Source of the DNA: Alcanivorax sp.
GTDB lineage: Bacteria; Pseudomonadota; Gammaproteobacteria; Pseudomonadales; Alcanivoracaceae
Direction: 5' to 3'
Length of the DNA: 62,718 nt
Assembly (NCBI RefSeq): GCF_014762765.1
Contig: NZ_JABURH010000070.1
Coordinates: 1 to 62,718, forward strand
Shown here: positions 9,405 through 19,522 of the stretch, one piece after another
Position numbering within the stretch: the first letter of the stretch is position 1
Layout: the number at the start of each line of letters is the position of its first letter
Made by a program: the position numbers and the translations under genes
Notes under the pieces: model-generated
What the model was told of the DNA's origin: nothing
Databases searched by the model: none
Seen by the model: the letters and a program-made list of their open reading frames with translations, nothing else

Positions 9405-9847
9405 CAATTGAAAATTGATAATTAATAATTGATAACGAAAACCCGCTATCTCCGACTCTTGGTGGTTTTGATAATCGAGGTAAGCAGTTTCAATAACTCA
9501 TCAACATCCTTGAGCACTGAACCTCCCGCATGTCTCTCGAAATAACCTGATTCAGTGAGCAAATCAAGCCAGTACTCGGTTTCACTGGCCTCCTTGAGCG
9601 CGATGGACAGCTTATGAATAAAGTCTGCCCGGCTCTCGGCCTGCTCAGCTTCCCGTACTAATGCACCTATAGCTGTTCCGCTGCGCAAAAGTTGCTTGCT
9701 TAGCACATATTCCCGCTTTTGCTCTTGCAAGTACTGACACACTTTCACCACCCGCAAAGCAAAAGCGCGGGATTTCTCCCGCGCCACACTACCTTCAGCC
9801 ATCCGTGGCCTCCAGTTATCAATTATCCATTCTCAATTATCAATTAC
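9405..9847. mobile_element. Candidate mobile element: iterated TTGATAATTGATA inverted ends enclosing a four-helix-bundle gene
   Basis: Left CAATTGAAAATTGATAATTAATAATTGATAACG (9405-9437); right AGTTATCAATTATCCATTCTCAATTATCAATTAC (9814-9847) inverted; cargo ORF 9446..9802. Confidence 0.6.
9446..9802 (-). CDS. S23/IVP-type four-helix-bundle protein
   Basis: [78 protein letters not shown], matches the 23S rRNA intervening-sequence protein family pattern. Confidence 0.9.
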   Translation of the reverse strand: MAEGSVAREKSRAFALRVVKVCQYLQEQKREYVLSKQLLRSGTAIGALVREAEQAESRADFIHKLSIALKEASETEYWLDLLTESGYFERHAGGSVLKDVDELLKLLTSIIKTTKSRR

Positions 9848-11100
9848 CGCTCATACACCGGCAACCGTGCACAAATTTCCTTCACCTTGCCCTTCACGGT
9901 CTCGATCACGGACTCATCGCCCATGTTATCGAGAATGTCGCAAATCCAGCCGGCCAGCTGTTTGGCGTCGTCTTCATTGAAGCCGCGACGGGTGATGGAC
10001 GGGGAGCCGATGCGCAGGCCGGAGGTGACGAACGGGGAACGCGGATCGTTAGGGACAGCGTTCTTGTTCACGGTGATGTTGGCGCGGCCCAGGGCTGCGT
10101 CAGCATCTTTGCCGGTGATGTCCTGCTTGATCAGGCTGAGCAGGAACAGGTGGTTCTCGGTTCCGTTGGAAACCACATCAAAGCCACGCTCGATGAACAC
10201 ACTGGCCATGGCCTGGGCGTTCTTCACTACCTGCTGCTGGTAGCCCTTGAAATCAGCCTGCATGGCTTCCTTGAAGCAGATCGCCTTGGCGGCAATCACG
10301 TGCTCCAGCGGACCACCCTGACCACCAGGGAACACTGCAGAGTTGATCTTCTTCTGAATTTCTTCGTTGGCCTTGCCCATGATCAGGCCGCCACGGGGAC
10401 CACCCAGGGTCTTGTGGGTGGTGGTGGTGGTGATGTCAGCGATGCCCACCGGGCTCGGGTACACGCCGGCAGCAACCAGACCGGCCACGTGGGCCATGTC
10501 CACCAGCAGGATGGCGCCCACTTCGTCGGCGATATCCCGGAAACGCTGCCAGTCCACGACCTGAGAGTAGGCGGAGAAGCCGGCCACGATCATCTTCGGC
10601 TTGTGCTCACGGGCCAGAGCTTCCACCTGGTCGTAGTCGATCAGACCAGTGTCGTTATCCAGGCCATACTGCACCGCGTTGTAGGTCTTGCCGGAGAAGT
10701 TCGGCTTGGCACCGTGGGTCAGGTGGCCACCGGCGTCCAGGCTCATGCCCAGTACGGTGTCGCCCGGCTGCAGCATGGCCATGTAGACCGCGCCGTTGGC
10801 CTGGGAACCGGAATGCGGCTGCACGTTGGCCCAATCGGCACCAAACAGTTCGCAGGCCCGGTCGATGGCCAACTGCTCGACTACGTCCACATTCTCGCAA
10901 CCGCCGTAATAGCGCTTGCCCGGGTAGCCTTCCGCGTATTTGTTGGTCAGCACGGACCCCTGGGCTTCCATGACCCGTGGAGACGCGTAGTTTTCAGAGG
11001 CAATCAGCTCGATATGCTCTTCCTGGCGAACTTCCTCGGCCTCGATGGCCGCCTGGATTTCCGGGTCGAACTCGGCGATGGACATGGATTTCGGGAACAT
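9844..11100 (-). CDS. glyA: Serine hydroxymethyltransferase
   Basis: [40 protein letters not shown] ... [16 protein letters not shown]. Confidence 0.97.
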   Translation of the reverse strand: MFPKSMSIAEFDPEIQAAIEAEEVRQEEHIELIASENYASPRVMEAQGSVLTNKYAEGYPGKRYYGGCENVDVVEQLAIDRACELFGADWANVQPHSGSQANGAVYMAMLQPGDTVLGMSLDAGGHLTHGAKPNFSGKTYNAVQYGLDNDTGLIDYDQVEALAREHKPKMIVAGFSAYSQVVDWQRFRDIADEVGAILLVDMAHVAGLVAAGVYPSPVGIADITTTTTHKTLGGPRGGLIMGKANEEIQKKINSAVFPGGQGGPLEHVIAAKAICFKEAMQADFKGYQQQVVKNAQAMASVFIERGFDVVSNGTENHLFLLSLIKQDITGKDADAALGRANITVNKNAVPNDPRSPFVTSGLRIGSPSITRRGFNEDDAKQLAGWICDILDNMGDESVIETVKGKVKEICARLPVYER

Positions 11101-11394
11101 GGGCTACCTGTCAGCATGCAAAGAGATGGGTTGGGGCGCGTATTCTACCCAAAAGCCAGCGTCTTGGCACATGAAGGCCTTTCATTTCTCCATGACAGGC
11201 CTTCATTATTCCGGCCCGTTCATCACTCCATTGTTGAGACCTGTATCACATTTATTGCCAACAGCGGGGCAGCCTGCCTACACTGATGGCCAAGTGAAAT
11301 ACCCATAATAATTCTAAGGGAAAGCAGCATCAGGTGAGTGTCGGGTGCCCATTGCACCACTGATAATGCTGAAAATAGTGCTGCGGGGAGCGCC

Positions 11395-12561
11395 ATGGAA
11401 CGAGCCAGAGGGAATGCGGCAGAGGGTACCGCAGAAGAGATTCTTGAGTTTATCGGTGATATTTATGAAGCCTGCCACCACCCCGAGCACTGGAAGGAGG
11501 TCATTACCGAGCTGTGCCGGCGCTTGAATGCCAAGTCCGGCGGCATCCACGTGGAGGACTACCACCAGAATACCCGTTACATGATGGCCAGTTACGGGTT
11601 ACCCAAAGCTGCCGAGCTATCCTATCGGCTGGGCATGGCCAAATATGATCCTATCTATAAGATCCAGAGTCTTCGCCCCATTGGCAAAGCCGGCCTGGTC
11701 TCCCGACATGATGAGGCCCGCCTGGCCCACCCGCTCTACTACCGGCTGATCGCCAAACCCAACGATCTGGGCTACGTGGCCGCCATCAGCTTCTTCAACG
11801 ATGATCACTGGCATGTAGGTATAGGCGTTCACCGCTCCTTCAAGGCAGAACCCTTCACAGAGCGGGAACTGCAGCTGCTGGATCAGCTGGCTCCCCATTT
11901 TCAGCGGGCCTTGCTGATCCAGCGACAGCTGCACCTTCAGGAAAGCCGGGCACAAACACTCCAGTACGCCCTGTCCAAAGTCATGCTGGGCACGGTCATC
12001 ATCGACCAGGACAACCGCATCCGCTACTGCAATGACCTGGCTACCCTGCTGCTGGAAACCCATCCTGCTCTGGTGCAAACACAACAAGGTTTCAAGGCCT
12101 ATTACCCGGAAGACGAGCTGAAGCTCCAGGAAATGCTGCTTCGCCTGCGCGAGACACCCGAGCCCTCCCCCTGGCCGCAAGATCAGGCTGTTGGTTTGCG
12201 CCATCCGGAACGCAACCACCCCCTTACCCTGATTGGTGTTCCCTGTCACGAGACTCCGCATTCGCAGTTTGGCCCGGCAGAACCCGGGCTGGTGGTGCTT
12301 TACCTGTCTGACCCCGGCGCTTCCTTTAATGCCTCCGAGGAACAACTAACCCTGGCCTTTGGCCTGACCCGCAAAGAAGCAGGCATTGCCATTGCGCTCA
12401 CCAACGGTCTGGATCTCAAGGAAATCAGCAATCAGAAAGGCGTCAGTCTGGCCACCGTCCGGACCCAGCTAAAAGGTATCTTCCACAAACTCGGCGTCAA
12501 CAAGCAGCAGGACATCATCCGGATCCTTCTCGGCAGCGGCATTGGCAACTCCCCTCAGTAG
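11395..12561 (+). CDS. LuxR-type HTH transcriptional regulator
   Basis: C-terminal LTLAFGLTRKEAGIAIALTNGLDLKEISNQKGVSLATVRTQLKGIFHKLGVNKQQDIIRILL GerE-like HTH. Confidence 0.85.
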   Translation: MERARGNAAEGTAEEILEFIGDIYEACHHPEHWKEVITELCRRLNAKSGGIHVEDYHQNTRYMMASYGLPKAAELSYRLGMAKYDPIYKIQSLRPIGKAGLVSRHDEARLAHPLYYRLIAKPNDLGYVAAISFFNDDHWHVGIGVHRSFKAEPFTERELQLLDQLAPHFQRALLIQRQLHLQESRAQTLQYALSKVMLGTVIIDQDNRIRYCNDLATLLLETHPALVQTQQGFKAYYPEDELKLQEMLLRLRETPEPSPWPQDQAVGLRHPERNHPLTLIGVPCHETPHSQFGPAEPGLVVLYLSDPGASFNASEEQLTLAFGLTRKEAGIAIALTNGLDLKEISNQKGVSLATVRTQLKGIFHKLGVNKQQDIIRILLGSGIGNSPQ

Positions 12562-12697
12562 GGGGCCAGAAGCTACCCACCTCCTGATGTTCCGGGGCCC
12601 GCAGCCTTTCACTCGGCGCCGCTTTCCGTTAGCTTAGGCGCCATTCCGACGGGACCCGCAGGGCCCCGTACACTCAATGACACTGCGGTCGGAGTTT

Positions 12698-14365
12698 ATG
12701 AGCCAGTACATCTTCACCATGGACAAGGTGGGCAAGGTTGTCCCGCCGAAAAAGCACATCCTCAAAGACATCTCCCTGTCGTTCTTCCCCGGCGCCAAAA
12801 TCGGCGTGTTGGGCCTGAACGGCTCAGGTAAATCCACCCTGCTGCGCATCATGGCCGGCGTGGACAAGGATTATCTGGGTGAAGCACGGCCGCAGCCGGG
12901 CACCAATATCGGCTACCTGCCCCAGGAGCCGGAACTGGACCCAAGCAAGAATGTCCGCGAAATCGTGGAAGAAGCCCTGTCCGAGATCCTCAGTGCCCAG
13001 CAGCGCCTGGACGAAGTCTATGCAGCCTACGCGGAAGAAGATGCGGATTTCGACAAGCTGGCCGCCGAGCAGGCCAAGCTGGAAGCCATCATCGAAACCA
13101 GCGATGCCCATAACCTGGAGCGCAAGCTGGAAATCGCCGCCGACGCCCTGCGTCTGCCACCCTGGGATGCCAGCGTCGAGCATCTGTCCGGGGGTGAACG
13201 CCGCCGGGTGGCCCTGTGCCGCCTGATCATGAGCGCCCCGGACATGCTGCTGCTGGATGAGCCCACCAACCACCTGGACGCGGAGTCCGTGGCCTGGCTG
13301 GAGCGCTTCCTTCACGAGTTTCCCGGCACTGTGGTGGCGGTGACCCACGACCGCTACTTCCTGGACAATTCCTGCGAATGGATTCTGGAACTGGACCGCG
13401 GCGAAGGCATCCCCTGGAAAGGGAACTACTCCTCCTGGCTGGAACAGAAAGAGAAGCGCCTGGAGCAGGAAGCCAAATCCGAATCGGCCCACCGCAAGAC
13501 CGTGGAGAAGGAACTGGAATGGGTACGCCAGAACCCCAAAGGTCGGCGCAGCAAGAACAAGGCCCGGGTGAGCGCGTTCGAGGAACTGGCCAGCCAGGAA
13601 TTCCAGAAACGCAACGAAACCCAGGAACTCTATATCCCACCGGGTGATCGTCTCGGTGAGCAGGTTTTCGAGCTACACGGTGTCGGCAAGCAGTTCGACC
13701 ACAAACTGCTCTACGAAGATCTGAGCTTCCAGATTCCCCGTGGCGCCATCGTCGGCATTATCGGCCCCAACGGTGCCGGTAAAACCACCCTGTTCCGCAT
13801 GCTGGCCGGCCAGGAAACCCCGGATAGCGGTGAAATCGTTACTGGCGACACCGTACAAATGGCCTACGTGGACCAGAGCCGCGAGGACCTGGACAGCAAG
13901 AAGACTGTCTGGGAAGAAGTCTCAGACGGCAACGATATCCTCAAGATCGGTAATTACGAGGTCCCCAGCCGCGCCTACCTGGGCCGCTTCAACTTCAAGG
14001 GTGGCGATCAACAGAAACGCGTCGGCGACCTGTCTGGCGGGGAACGAAATCGCCTGCACCTTGCCAAACTTCTCAAGCAGGGCGCCAATGTGCTGCTGCT
14101 CGATGAGCCCACCAACGATCTGGACGTGGAAACCCTGCGGGCCCTGGAAGAAGCCCTGCTGGCCTTCCCCGGCTGTGCCATCGTGATTTCGCACGATCGC
14201 TGGTTCCTGGATCGGGTGGCGACCCATATTCTCTCCTTTGAGGGGGATGCACGGGTAGAATGGTTTGAAGGCTCCTATACCGAATACGAGGAGTTCAAGC
14301 GCAAGCAACTGGGTGACGACGCCCTGCAGCCCAAGCGCATGAAATACAAGCGTATCGAGGTGTAA
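12698..14365 (+). CDS. ettA: Energy-dependent translational throttle protein (ABC-F)
   Basis: [54 protein letters not shown]; two ABC domains; LSGGERRR and LSGGERNR. Confidence 0.96.
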   Translation: MSQYIFTMDKVGKVVPPKKHILKDISLSFFPGAKIGVLGLNGSGKSTLLRIMAGVDKDYLGEARPQPGTNIGYLPQEPELDPSKNVREIVEEALSEILSAQQRLDEVYAAYAEEDADFDKLAAEQAKLEAIIETSDAHNLERKLEIAADALRLPPWDASVEHLSGGERRRVALCRLIMSAPDMLLLDEPTNHLDAESVAWLERFLHEFPGTVVAVTHDRYFLDNSCEWILELDRGEGIPWKGNYSSWLEQKEKRLEQEAKSESAHRKTVEKELEWVRQNPKGRRSKNKARVSAFEELASQEFQKRNETQELYIPPGDRLGEQVFELHGVGKQFDHKLLYEDLSFQIPRGAIVGIIGPNGAGKTTLFRMLAGQETPDSGEIVTGDTVQMAYVDQSREDLDSKKTVWEEVSDGNDILKIGNYEVPSRAYLGRFNFKGGDQQKRVGDLSGGERNRLHLAKLLKQGANVLLLDEPTNDLDVETLRALEEALLAFPGCAIVISHDRWFLDRVATHILSFEGDARVEWFEGSYTEYEEFKRKQLGDDALQPKRMKYKRIEV

Positions 14366-14432
14366 GACGAGAGAGGGTCACCCCGGCAACAGGAGCGTCG
14401 CCGGGGTGCGGGGATCGACAAGGACAAACAAC

Positions 14433-14786
14433 ATGAATGAACGGCGCCGGGCCAATCGCGTTGCCTTTGATGGTGAAGCCACACTGATCTTCCAGCAGGA
14501 CACCTTTGCGGTGGAACTGGTGGACCTGTCCGTCATGGGTGCCCAGGTTCACAGCAATCAGCCGCTGGCCCTGCCGGACGCCTCCCCGGTCACCCTGACC
14601 ATCACCCTGGAGGATTCGGATATCCACCTGACCCTACCCGGCACCGTGAAACGCCAACAGGGTCTGGAAATCGGCCTCATGTTCAACCGTCCCTCCGTAG
14701 ACGACATGCAGCACCTGCGCCGTCTGGTCATGCTGCACCAGGGAGACGACGGCGAAGACGACCCCAGCAACCTCCTCCCCCGCTAG
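14433..14786 (+). CDS. PilZ domain protein
   Basis: MNERRRANRVAFDGEATLIF...VELVDLSVMGAQV (RxxxR...DxSxxG PilZ motif). Confidence 0.82.
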   Translation: MNERRRANRVAFDGEATLIFQQDTFAVELVDLSVMGAQVHSNQPLALPDASPVTLTITLEDSDIHLTLPGTVKRQQGLEIGLMFNRPSVDDMQHLRRLVMLHQGDDGEDDPSNLLPR

Positions 14787-14802
14787 CCAACCGGAACTGC
14801 CA

Positions 14803-15414
14803 ATGGCCGATACCCAGCTGGAAGATCCCCGCTTTATCGAAAAACTTCGTCAGGGAGACCCGGTTGCCTTTGGCCAACTCGTCAAAGGCCATCACAACAT
14901 GTTGCTGGCCACTGCACGCACCTTGCTCAGCCCGGCTGATGCCGAAGAAGCCGTGCAGGATGCCTGGATTGCCGCGCATAGGGCGATCGCAAAATTCGAG
15001 GGGCGCAGCCTGCTGCGCACCTGGTTGACGCGGATCGTGATCAATCAGGCAAAAATGATGCTCAGGAAGCGGGGGCGGGAAATTCAGTTTGATCCCACCA
15101 ACGATCCTGACGCTCTGGCGCATCGCTTTCACGGTGATGGCCACTGGCAGCACCCTCCACAGCACTGGGAACTGTCCAGTCCTGAAAACCTGCTGACCCG
15201 CGAAGAACTGCGCCGCTGCATGGAAAAACACCTGCACTTCATGCCGGACAGCCAACGTCTGGTGCTGGAGCTGCGCGATCTGCAAGGCCTGCCCGCAGAC
15301 GATGTCTGTAACATGCTGGAAATCAGTGCATCGAATGTTCGGGTATTGCTTCATCGGGCCAGGGCCCGATTATTCGAAATGGTGGATCACTTCCAGGAGA
15401 CAGGCGAATGCTGA
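14803..15414 (+). CDS. ECF-type RNA polymerase sigma factor
   Basis: ADAEEAVQDAWIAAHRAIAKFEGRSLLRTWLTRIVINQAKMMLRKR; sigma-4 LELRDLQGLPADDVCNMLEISASNVRVLLHRARARL. Confidence 0.92.
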   Translation: MADTQLEDPRFIEKLRQGDPVAFGQLVKGHHNMLLATARTLLSPADAEEAVQDAWIAAHRAIAKFEGRSLLRTWLTRIVINQAKMMLRKRGREIQFDPTNDPDALAHRFHGDGHWQHPPQHWELSSPENLLTREELRRCMEKHLHFMPDSQRLVLELRDLQGLPADDVCNMLEISASNVRVLLHRARARLFEMVDHFQETGEC

Positions 15415-15641
15415 AATGCCAACACCTCGTTGAAAAGGCGGACGCCCTGGTTGATGGCACGCCGATCAGCCGCCGCGAGCGCTTTGCGTTGCGCCTGCAT
15501 CTGATTATGTGCCGCCATTGCCGACGCTATGTCAGGCAGCTACGTGCATTGCTGGGCTTTCTGCCCCGCGAGGAGACACCGTTAGACGATGCCCGCACAG
15601 AAGCCATTCTCAAAAAGCTGGACGCATCAAGAGACCACTAG
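15408..15641 (+). CDS. Short zinc-finger (anti-sigma-like) protein
   Basis: LRLHLIMCRHCRRYVRQLRAL (HxxxCxxC); overlaps the end of the sigma gene. Confidence 0.7.
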   Translation: MLKCQHLVEKADALVDGTPISRRERFALRLHLIMCRHCRRYVRQLRALLGFLPREETPLDDARTEAILKKLDASRDH

Positions 15642-15707
15642 TCCGGCTAGCCTGCCCCTTACTGATGCGAAGAAGACTTACTCCCGGTGAAATATTCGCA
15701 AGAGCGA

Positions 15708-16136
15708 TTAATTGTCACCCGCGATGCCAGGCGTCGTCCGATCCCCCGCCATCCATTTGGCACTGTCCATCACATCGAACACCAGGCTGATACCATTGAT
15801 AACCAGCAACAGTGCAGCCAGGCCCAACTCCATGGAGGAGGCTTCAGCGCGGAAGTCACTATTCGCCAACAGCATCAACAGATAGATTTCCAGCGGTCCC
15901 CAGGCAATCAGGTGCGGGATCGACAGGACCTTGTTCATGCCCCGATACACCCACATCAGGGGCCCGTTAGTCACCAGTACCAGTAAGGCGGCCAGCGCCC
16001 CGGCCTGTCCCACAACGCTCTCCAGCAGGAAAAAGGGCAGCACATTCACTGGTACCAGTATGCCGGCCACCCAGATCTGCACCCACAGTGGCAAGCTCCG
16101 CCAGGAGCGCCAGATATCCGTCATCCGATCCATCAT
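15708..16136 (-). CDS. Small four-TM membrane protein, paralog A
   Basis: MMDRMTDIWRSWRSLPLWVQIWVAGILVPVNVLPFFLLES...YRGMNKVLSIPHLIAWGPLEIYLL; similar to ORF 27255..27686. Confidence 0.75.
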   Translation of the reverse strand: MMDRMTDIWRSWRSLPLWVQIWVAGILVPVNVLPFFLLESVVGQAGALAALLVLVTNGPLMWVYRGMNKVLSIPHLIAWGPLEIYLLMLLANSDFRAEASSMELGLAALLLVINGISLVFDVMDSAKWMAGDRTTPGIAGDN

Positions 16137-16137
16137 G

Positions 16138-16902
16138 CTAGCCGGCCTCCCCGGCACAATAGGCCGCGGTGATGGGGTGGCTGGGGTGTTCGAACACCTG
16201 ACGGCAGCCACTGGATTCCACCACACAGCCACAGCCTTCCTGCACCCAGCAGACCGTCACGCTGTCAGCAATACGTCGGGCCTGGGCCAGGTTGTGAGTC
16301 ACCATCAACAGGGTATAACGCCCCTTGAGCGACACAATCAGTTCTTCCACCACTTTCGAGGACACCGGGTCCAGCGCCGAGCAGGGCTCGTCCAGCAGCA
16401 GCACCTGCGGTTCCAGCACCAGCGCCCGGGCAATGCACAGCCGCTGCTGTTGCCCGCCGGACAATCCCAACGCCGACTGCGACAGCCGGTCTTTGACTTC
16501 CTCCCACAGCCCCACCGCCCGCAGCGCCTGTTCGGCACGGGGGTCGCGCTCACGGCGCGGCACACCGTGCTCCGCCAGGGGAAAACGCAGGTTGTCGATA
16601 ATGGAGAGCGGAAAAGGATTGGGCTGCTGGAACACCATGCCAATCCGGCGGCGCAGGGCCGTGGCATCCTGGCTGGCAGACAGCGCCTCTCCGCCAAGCA
16701 TAATGGTGCCACTGACCCGGCACCCGGGGAGGCTGTCCGTCATGCGATTGATGCTGGCCAGCAGACTGCTCTTGCCACAGCCACTGGGGCCCACCAGCGC
16801 CATCAGCTCGCCAGCCTGCACCGTCAGGCTGGCCTGCTCTATGGCAGCCTGATTGCCGTAATAGACGGAGACCTGTTGCAGTTCCAGGGTCGGGGACGTC
16901 AT
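16138..16902 (-). CDS. pstB: Phosphate ABC transporter ATP-binding protein
   Basis: VGPSGCGKSSLLASINRMTD...GMVFQQPNPFPLSIIDNLRFPL...ALGLSGGQQQRLCIARAL. Confidence 0.93.
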   Translation of the reverse strand: MTSPTLELQQVSVYYGNQAAIEQASLTVQAGELMALVGPSGCGKSSLLASINRMTDSLPGCRVSGTIMLGGEALSASQDATALRRRIGMVFQQPNPFPLSIIDNLRFPLAEHGVPRRERDPRAEQALRAVGLWEEVKDRLSQSALGLSGGQQQRLCIARALVLEPQVLLLDEPCSALDPVSSKVVEELIVSLKGRYTLLMVTHNLAQARRIADSVTVCWVQEGCGCVVESSGCRQVFEHPSHPITAAYCAGEAG

Positions 16903-17729
16903 TGCCAGGCTCCTTGTGCCGGGCGCAGCCAGCGCCGCACCAGCAGATTCAGTATCACCAGTATGGCCACCAGCACCAGGCCGGTGGCCGCCGCCCGGGG
17001 CATGCCGCCGGGTACGTTCATGGCCAGATCATAGATGTGCACGCTCAATGCCCGGCCGGAATCCAGCAACGAATCCGGCTGACGAAGTACATAACCGGCA
17101 GTGAAAAGCAGCACGGCGGTTTCCGCCAATGCCCGACCAATGCTGAGAATAATGCCCACCGCAATGCCCGGTGCCGCCTGGGGCACCAGAATGCGCCTGA
17201 CCCAGCCCCAGCGGCTGATCGACAGAGCTTCACTGGCCTGCCGGTAGGACATCGGCACCCCACGCAGGGCCTGCTCGGCACTGCGTATCATCAGCGGCAA
17301 GACCATCAGCGCCAGCGCCAGAGCGCCACTGAGAATGGAGAAACCCAGCCCCAGGCTGATGGCGAAAAACTGGTAACCAAACAGCCCGTAAACGATGGAG
17401 GGAACCGCCGCCAGCATATCCAGCACCCCGCCCAGCCACTGGGCACGGCGGGTGCCCGCCGGTACCTGCTCGCTCAGATAGAGCGCACAGCCCAGCCCCA
17501 CCGGCACCGCCACCAGCAGACACACTGCCAGGATCCAGCCGGTGCTGACCAGCAGCGCAGCAATGCCGCCAGCGCGGCCCGCCTGGCGCGGGTCTTCCAG
17601 CAGGAAGTCCATGGAAAGCACGCCGGCACCCTGCTCCAGCAAGGACCACAACATCAGGCCCATGGGCACCAGCACCGCCAGCAACAGCAGCCCGCCGATC
17701 ATGCCGGCAAGGCGGTCAGGCCATCTCAT
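16899..17729 (-). CDS. pstA: Phosphate ABC transporter permease PstA
   Basis: VPSIVYGLFGYQFFAISLGLGFSILSGALALALMVLPLMIRSAEQALRGVP. Confidence 0.92.
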   Translation of the reverse strand: MRWPDRLAGMIGGLLLLAVLVPMGLMLWSLLEQGAGVLSMDFLLEDPRQAGRAGGIAALLVSTGWILAVCLLVAVPVGLGCALYLSEQVPAGTRRAQWLGGVLDMLAAVPSIVYGLFGYQFFAISLGLGFSILSGALALALMVLPLMIRSAEQALRGVPMSYRQASEALSISRWGWVRRILVPQAAPGIAVGIILSIGRALAETAVLLFTAGYVLRQPDSLLDSGRALSVHIYDLAMNVPGGMPRAAATGLVLVAILVILNLLVRRWLRPAQGAWQ

Positions 17730-18591
17730 GCCGCTCTCCCCGCAGACGCCAGCTCAACATCAACAGCACCGCCGTCACCAGCAGCAGCAACAACCCGCTG
17801 ACAAACAGGGCCACCCGGTGGTCCCCGGTCGCATAGGCCATTTCCAGAGCGATATTGGCGGTCAGGGTGCGCACCGGGTCGAACAGGGACGTGGGCCACT
17901 GCACCACATTCCCGGCCACCATCAACACCGCCATGGTCTCCCCCAGAGCGCGGCCAAATTGCAGTACCAGACCACTGACAATGGCCGGCCCGGCCTGGGG
18001 CAACAGCACCCGGCGCAGCATACCCACCCGGGACAGGGACAGGGCCTGCCCCGCCTGCAGATAACGGGCGGGCAACTGGCCCAGCGCCGTGTCGGTGACC
18101 AGCAACGCCAGCGGCAGAATCATCAGTGCCAGCACCAGCGAGGCGGCCAGCCAGGACGCCCCCGGCGGCGCCCACTGATTGATCCAGGGGACCAGCACCA
18201 GCATCCCCCACAGCCCATACACCACCGACGGAATCCCCGCCATCAGCTCCACCAACGCCAATACCGGCCGACGAATCAGCGGCGCGAAATAGCGTAGCCA
18301 GGCCGCCAGCAGCACCGCCAGCGGGCCGGCAATCACCAGCGCCAGCACGCTCACCAGCACGGAGCCGGCAATCATGGCCGCCATGCCATAACGGGCCTGG
18401 CCAGGCTGCCAGTCGTTGCGCCACAGGGCACTGCCATGCTCGACCAGAAAGGGCGCGGACTGTATCAACAGCACGGCCACGATGCCGCCCAGCACCAGCA
18501 CCGCCGCCGCGCCAGTGAGGCGCAGCAGCCAGCTCAGCAGCGAATCAGCGTGAAACCGGGAGGAAGTAGTAATCATGGTAGGTCGCAGCAC
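17716..18591 (-). CDS. pstC: Phosphate ABC transporter permease PstC
   Basis: AGIPSVVYGLWGMLVLVPWINQW...GRALGETMAVLMVAGNV. Confidence 0.92.
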   Translation of the reverse strand: MLRPTMITTSSRFHADSLLSWLLRLTGAAAVLVLGGIVAVLLIQSAPFLVEHGSALWRNDWQPGQARYGMAAMIAGSVLVSVLALVIAGPLAVLLAAWLRYFAPLIRRPVLALVELMAGIPSVVYGLWGMLVLVPWINQWAPPGASWLAASLVLALMILPLALLVTDTALGQLPARYLQAGQALSLSRVGMLRRVLLPQAGPAIVSGLVLQFGRALGETMAVLMVAGNVVQWPTSLFDPVRTLTANIALEMAYATGDHRVALFVSGLLLLLVTAVLLMLSWRLRGERHEMA

Positions 18592-19348
18592 GGTCCGGGT
18601 CAGTCATGAAGTCCAGCAGCTGGCTGGCCGTCTCGGACAGCTCGCCCTGGCTGACCAGATTCAGCTCCCGACTCAGGGGATAGCGCCCCTGATCAACGCT
18701 TTCCAGTGTGGCAGGCACACCGGACAGGGGCAGCAAGCGCAGGGGGGCGCCGGCATCCGCTTCGTAGATGGCGGTGCCAATGGACACGTAACCAATGGCA
18801 TTCACATCATTGGCCACCGCCTTGATGCCCTGCTGGTTTTCACCAATGACCATATCCGGTTGCACCTGGTCATTGTTCAGGCCGAAATGGGCCAGAAAGA
18901 GCTCCTGGGTAGAGCGACCATCCGCCTTGTGCACCACGGTGATGGCAGCGTCATTACCACCCAATGATGACCAGTTTTGCTGTTCCCCGGTGTAAATGGC
19001 GACAATTTCCGCATTACTGAGAGCGGTCACCGGGTTCGCCGCGTTAACGATCATGGCGATGCCGTCGCGACCGATCAGGTGAGCGGTGAGATCCTGCTCA
19101 TCTGTCTTCAGCGCCCGGCTGACCATACCGAAATCCGCCAGCCCCTGGCGGGCATCGCTGATGCCGCGACCGGAACCACCGCTTTGCACATCCACCTGAA
19201 TGCCGCTTTGTGCTTCAAACTGCTCGGCCAGCTCCGCCATTAACGGCGAGATGGTACTAGAACCGGTAATGACCAGCTTGTCCTCTGCCGGCTGGCAGCC
19301 GCTCAACAGCCACACCAATAAAAAGCCTTTCAACGTCTTCCCGAGCAT
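18545..19348 (-). CDS. pstS: Phosphate ABC transporter substrate-binding protein (lipoprotein)
   Basis: LLSGCQPAEDKLVITGSSTISPLMAELAEQFEAQSGIQVDVQSGGSGRGISDARQGLADFGMVSRAL. Confidence 0.9.
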   Translation of the reverse strand: MLGKTLKGFLLVWLLSGCQPAEDKLVITGSSTISPLMAELAEQFEAQSGIQVDVQSGGSGRGISDARQGLADFGMVSRALKTDEQDLTAHLIGRDGIAMIVNAANPVTALSNAEIVAIYTGEQQNWSSLGGNDAAITVVHKADGRSTQELFLAHFGLNNDQVQPDMVIGENQQGIKAVANDVNAIGYVSIGTAIYEADAGAPLRLLPLSGVPATLESVDQGRYPLSRELNLVSQGELSETASQLLDFMTDPDRAATYHDYYFLPVSR

Positions 19349-19422
19349 GCGTCGTCCTTATTCACCTTTTCCTGTCGCTTTGGATGCCATCTTGACGCAA
19401 AAATTACAGTCAAGGACGCTCG

Positions 19423-19500
19423 TCGGTGTAACCTGATCAGAGAGACGGCATCAATATGTCATCGGGCCCCATCATTCCCACTGATCATACGTTACACCGA
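19423..19500. promoter_or_regulatory. Spaced inverted repeat between pstS and arsM
   Basis: TCGGTGTAACCTGATCAG (19423-19440) and CTGATCATACGTTACACCGA (19481-19500). Confidence 0.5.
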
Positions 19501-19522
19501 TGCACCCACCAGAGGATCAACA

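Noticed and set aside
9805-11286. 493-aa + strand ORF opposite glyA
   Set aside because: Antisense shadow of glyA; no domain signal.
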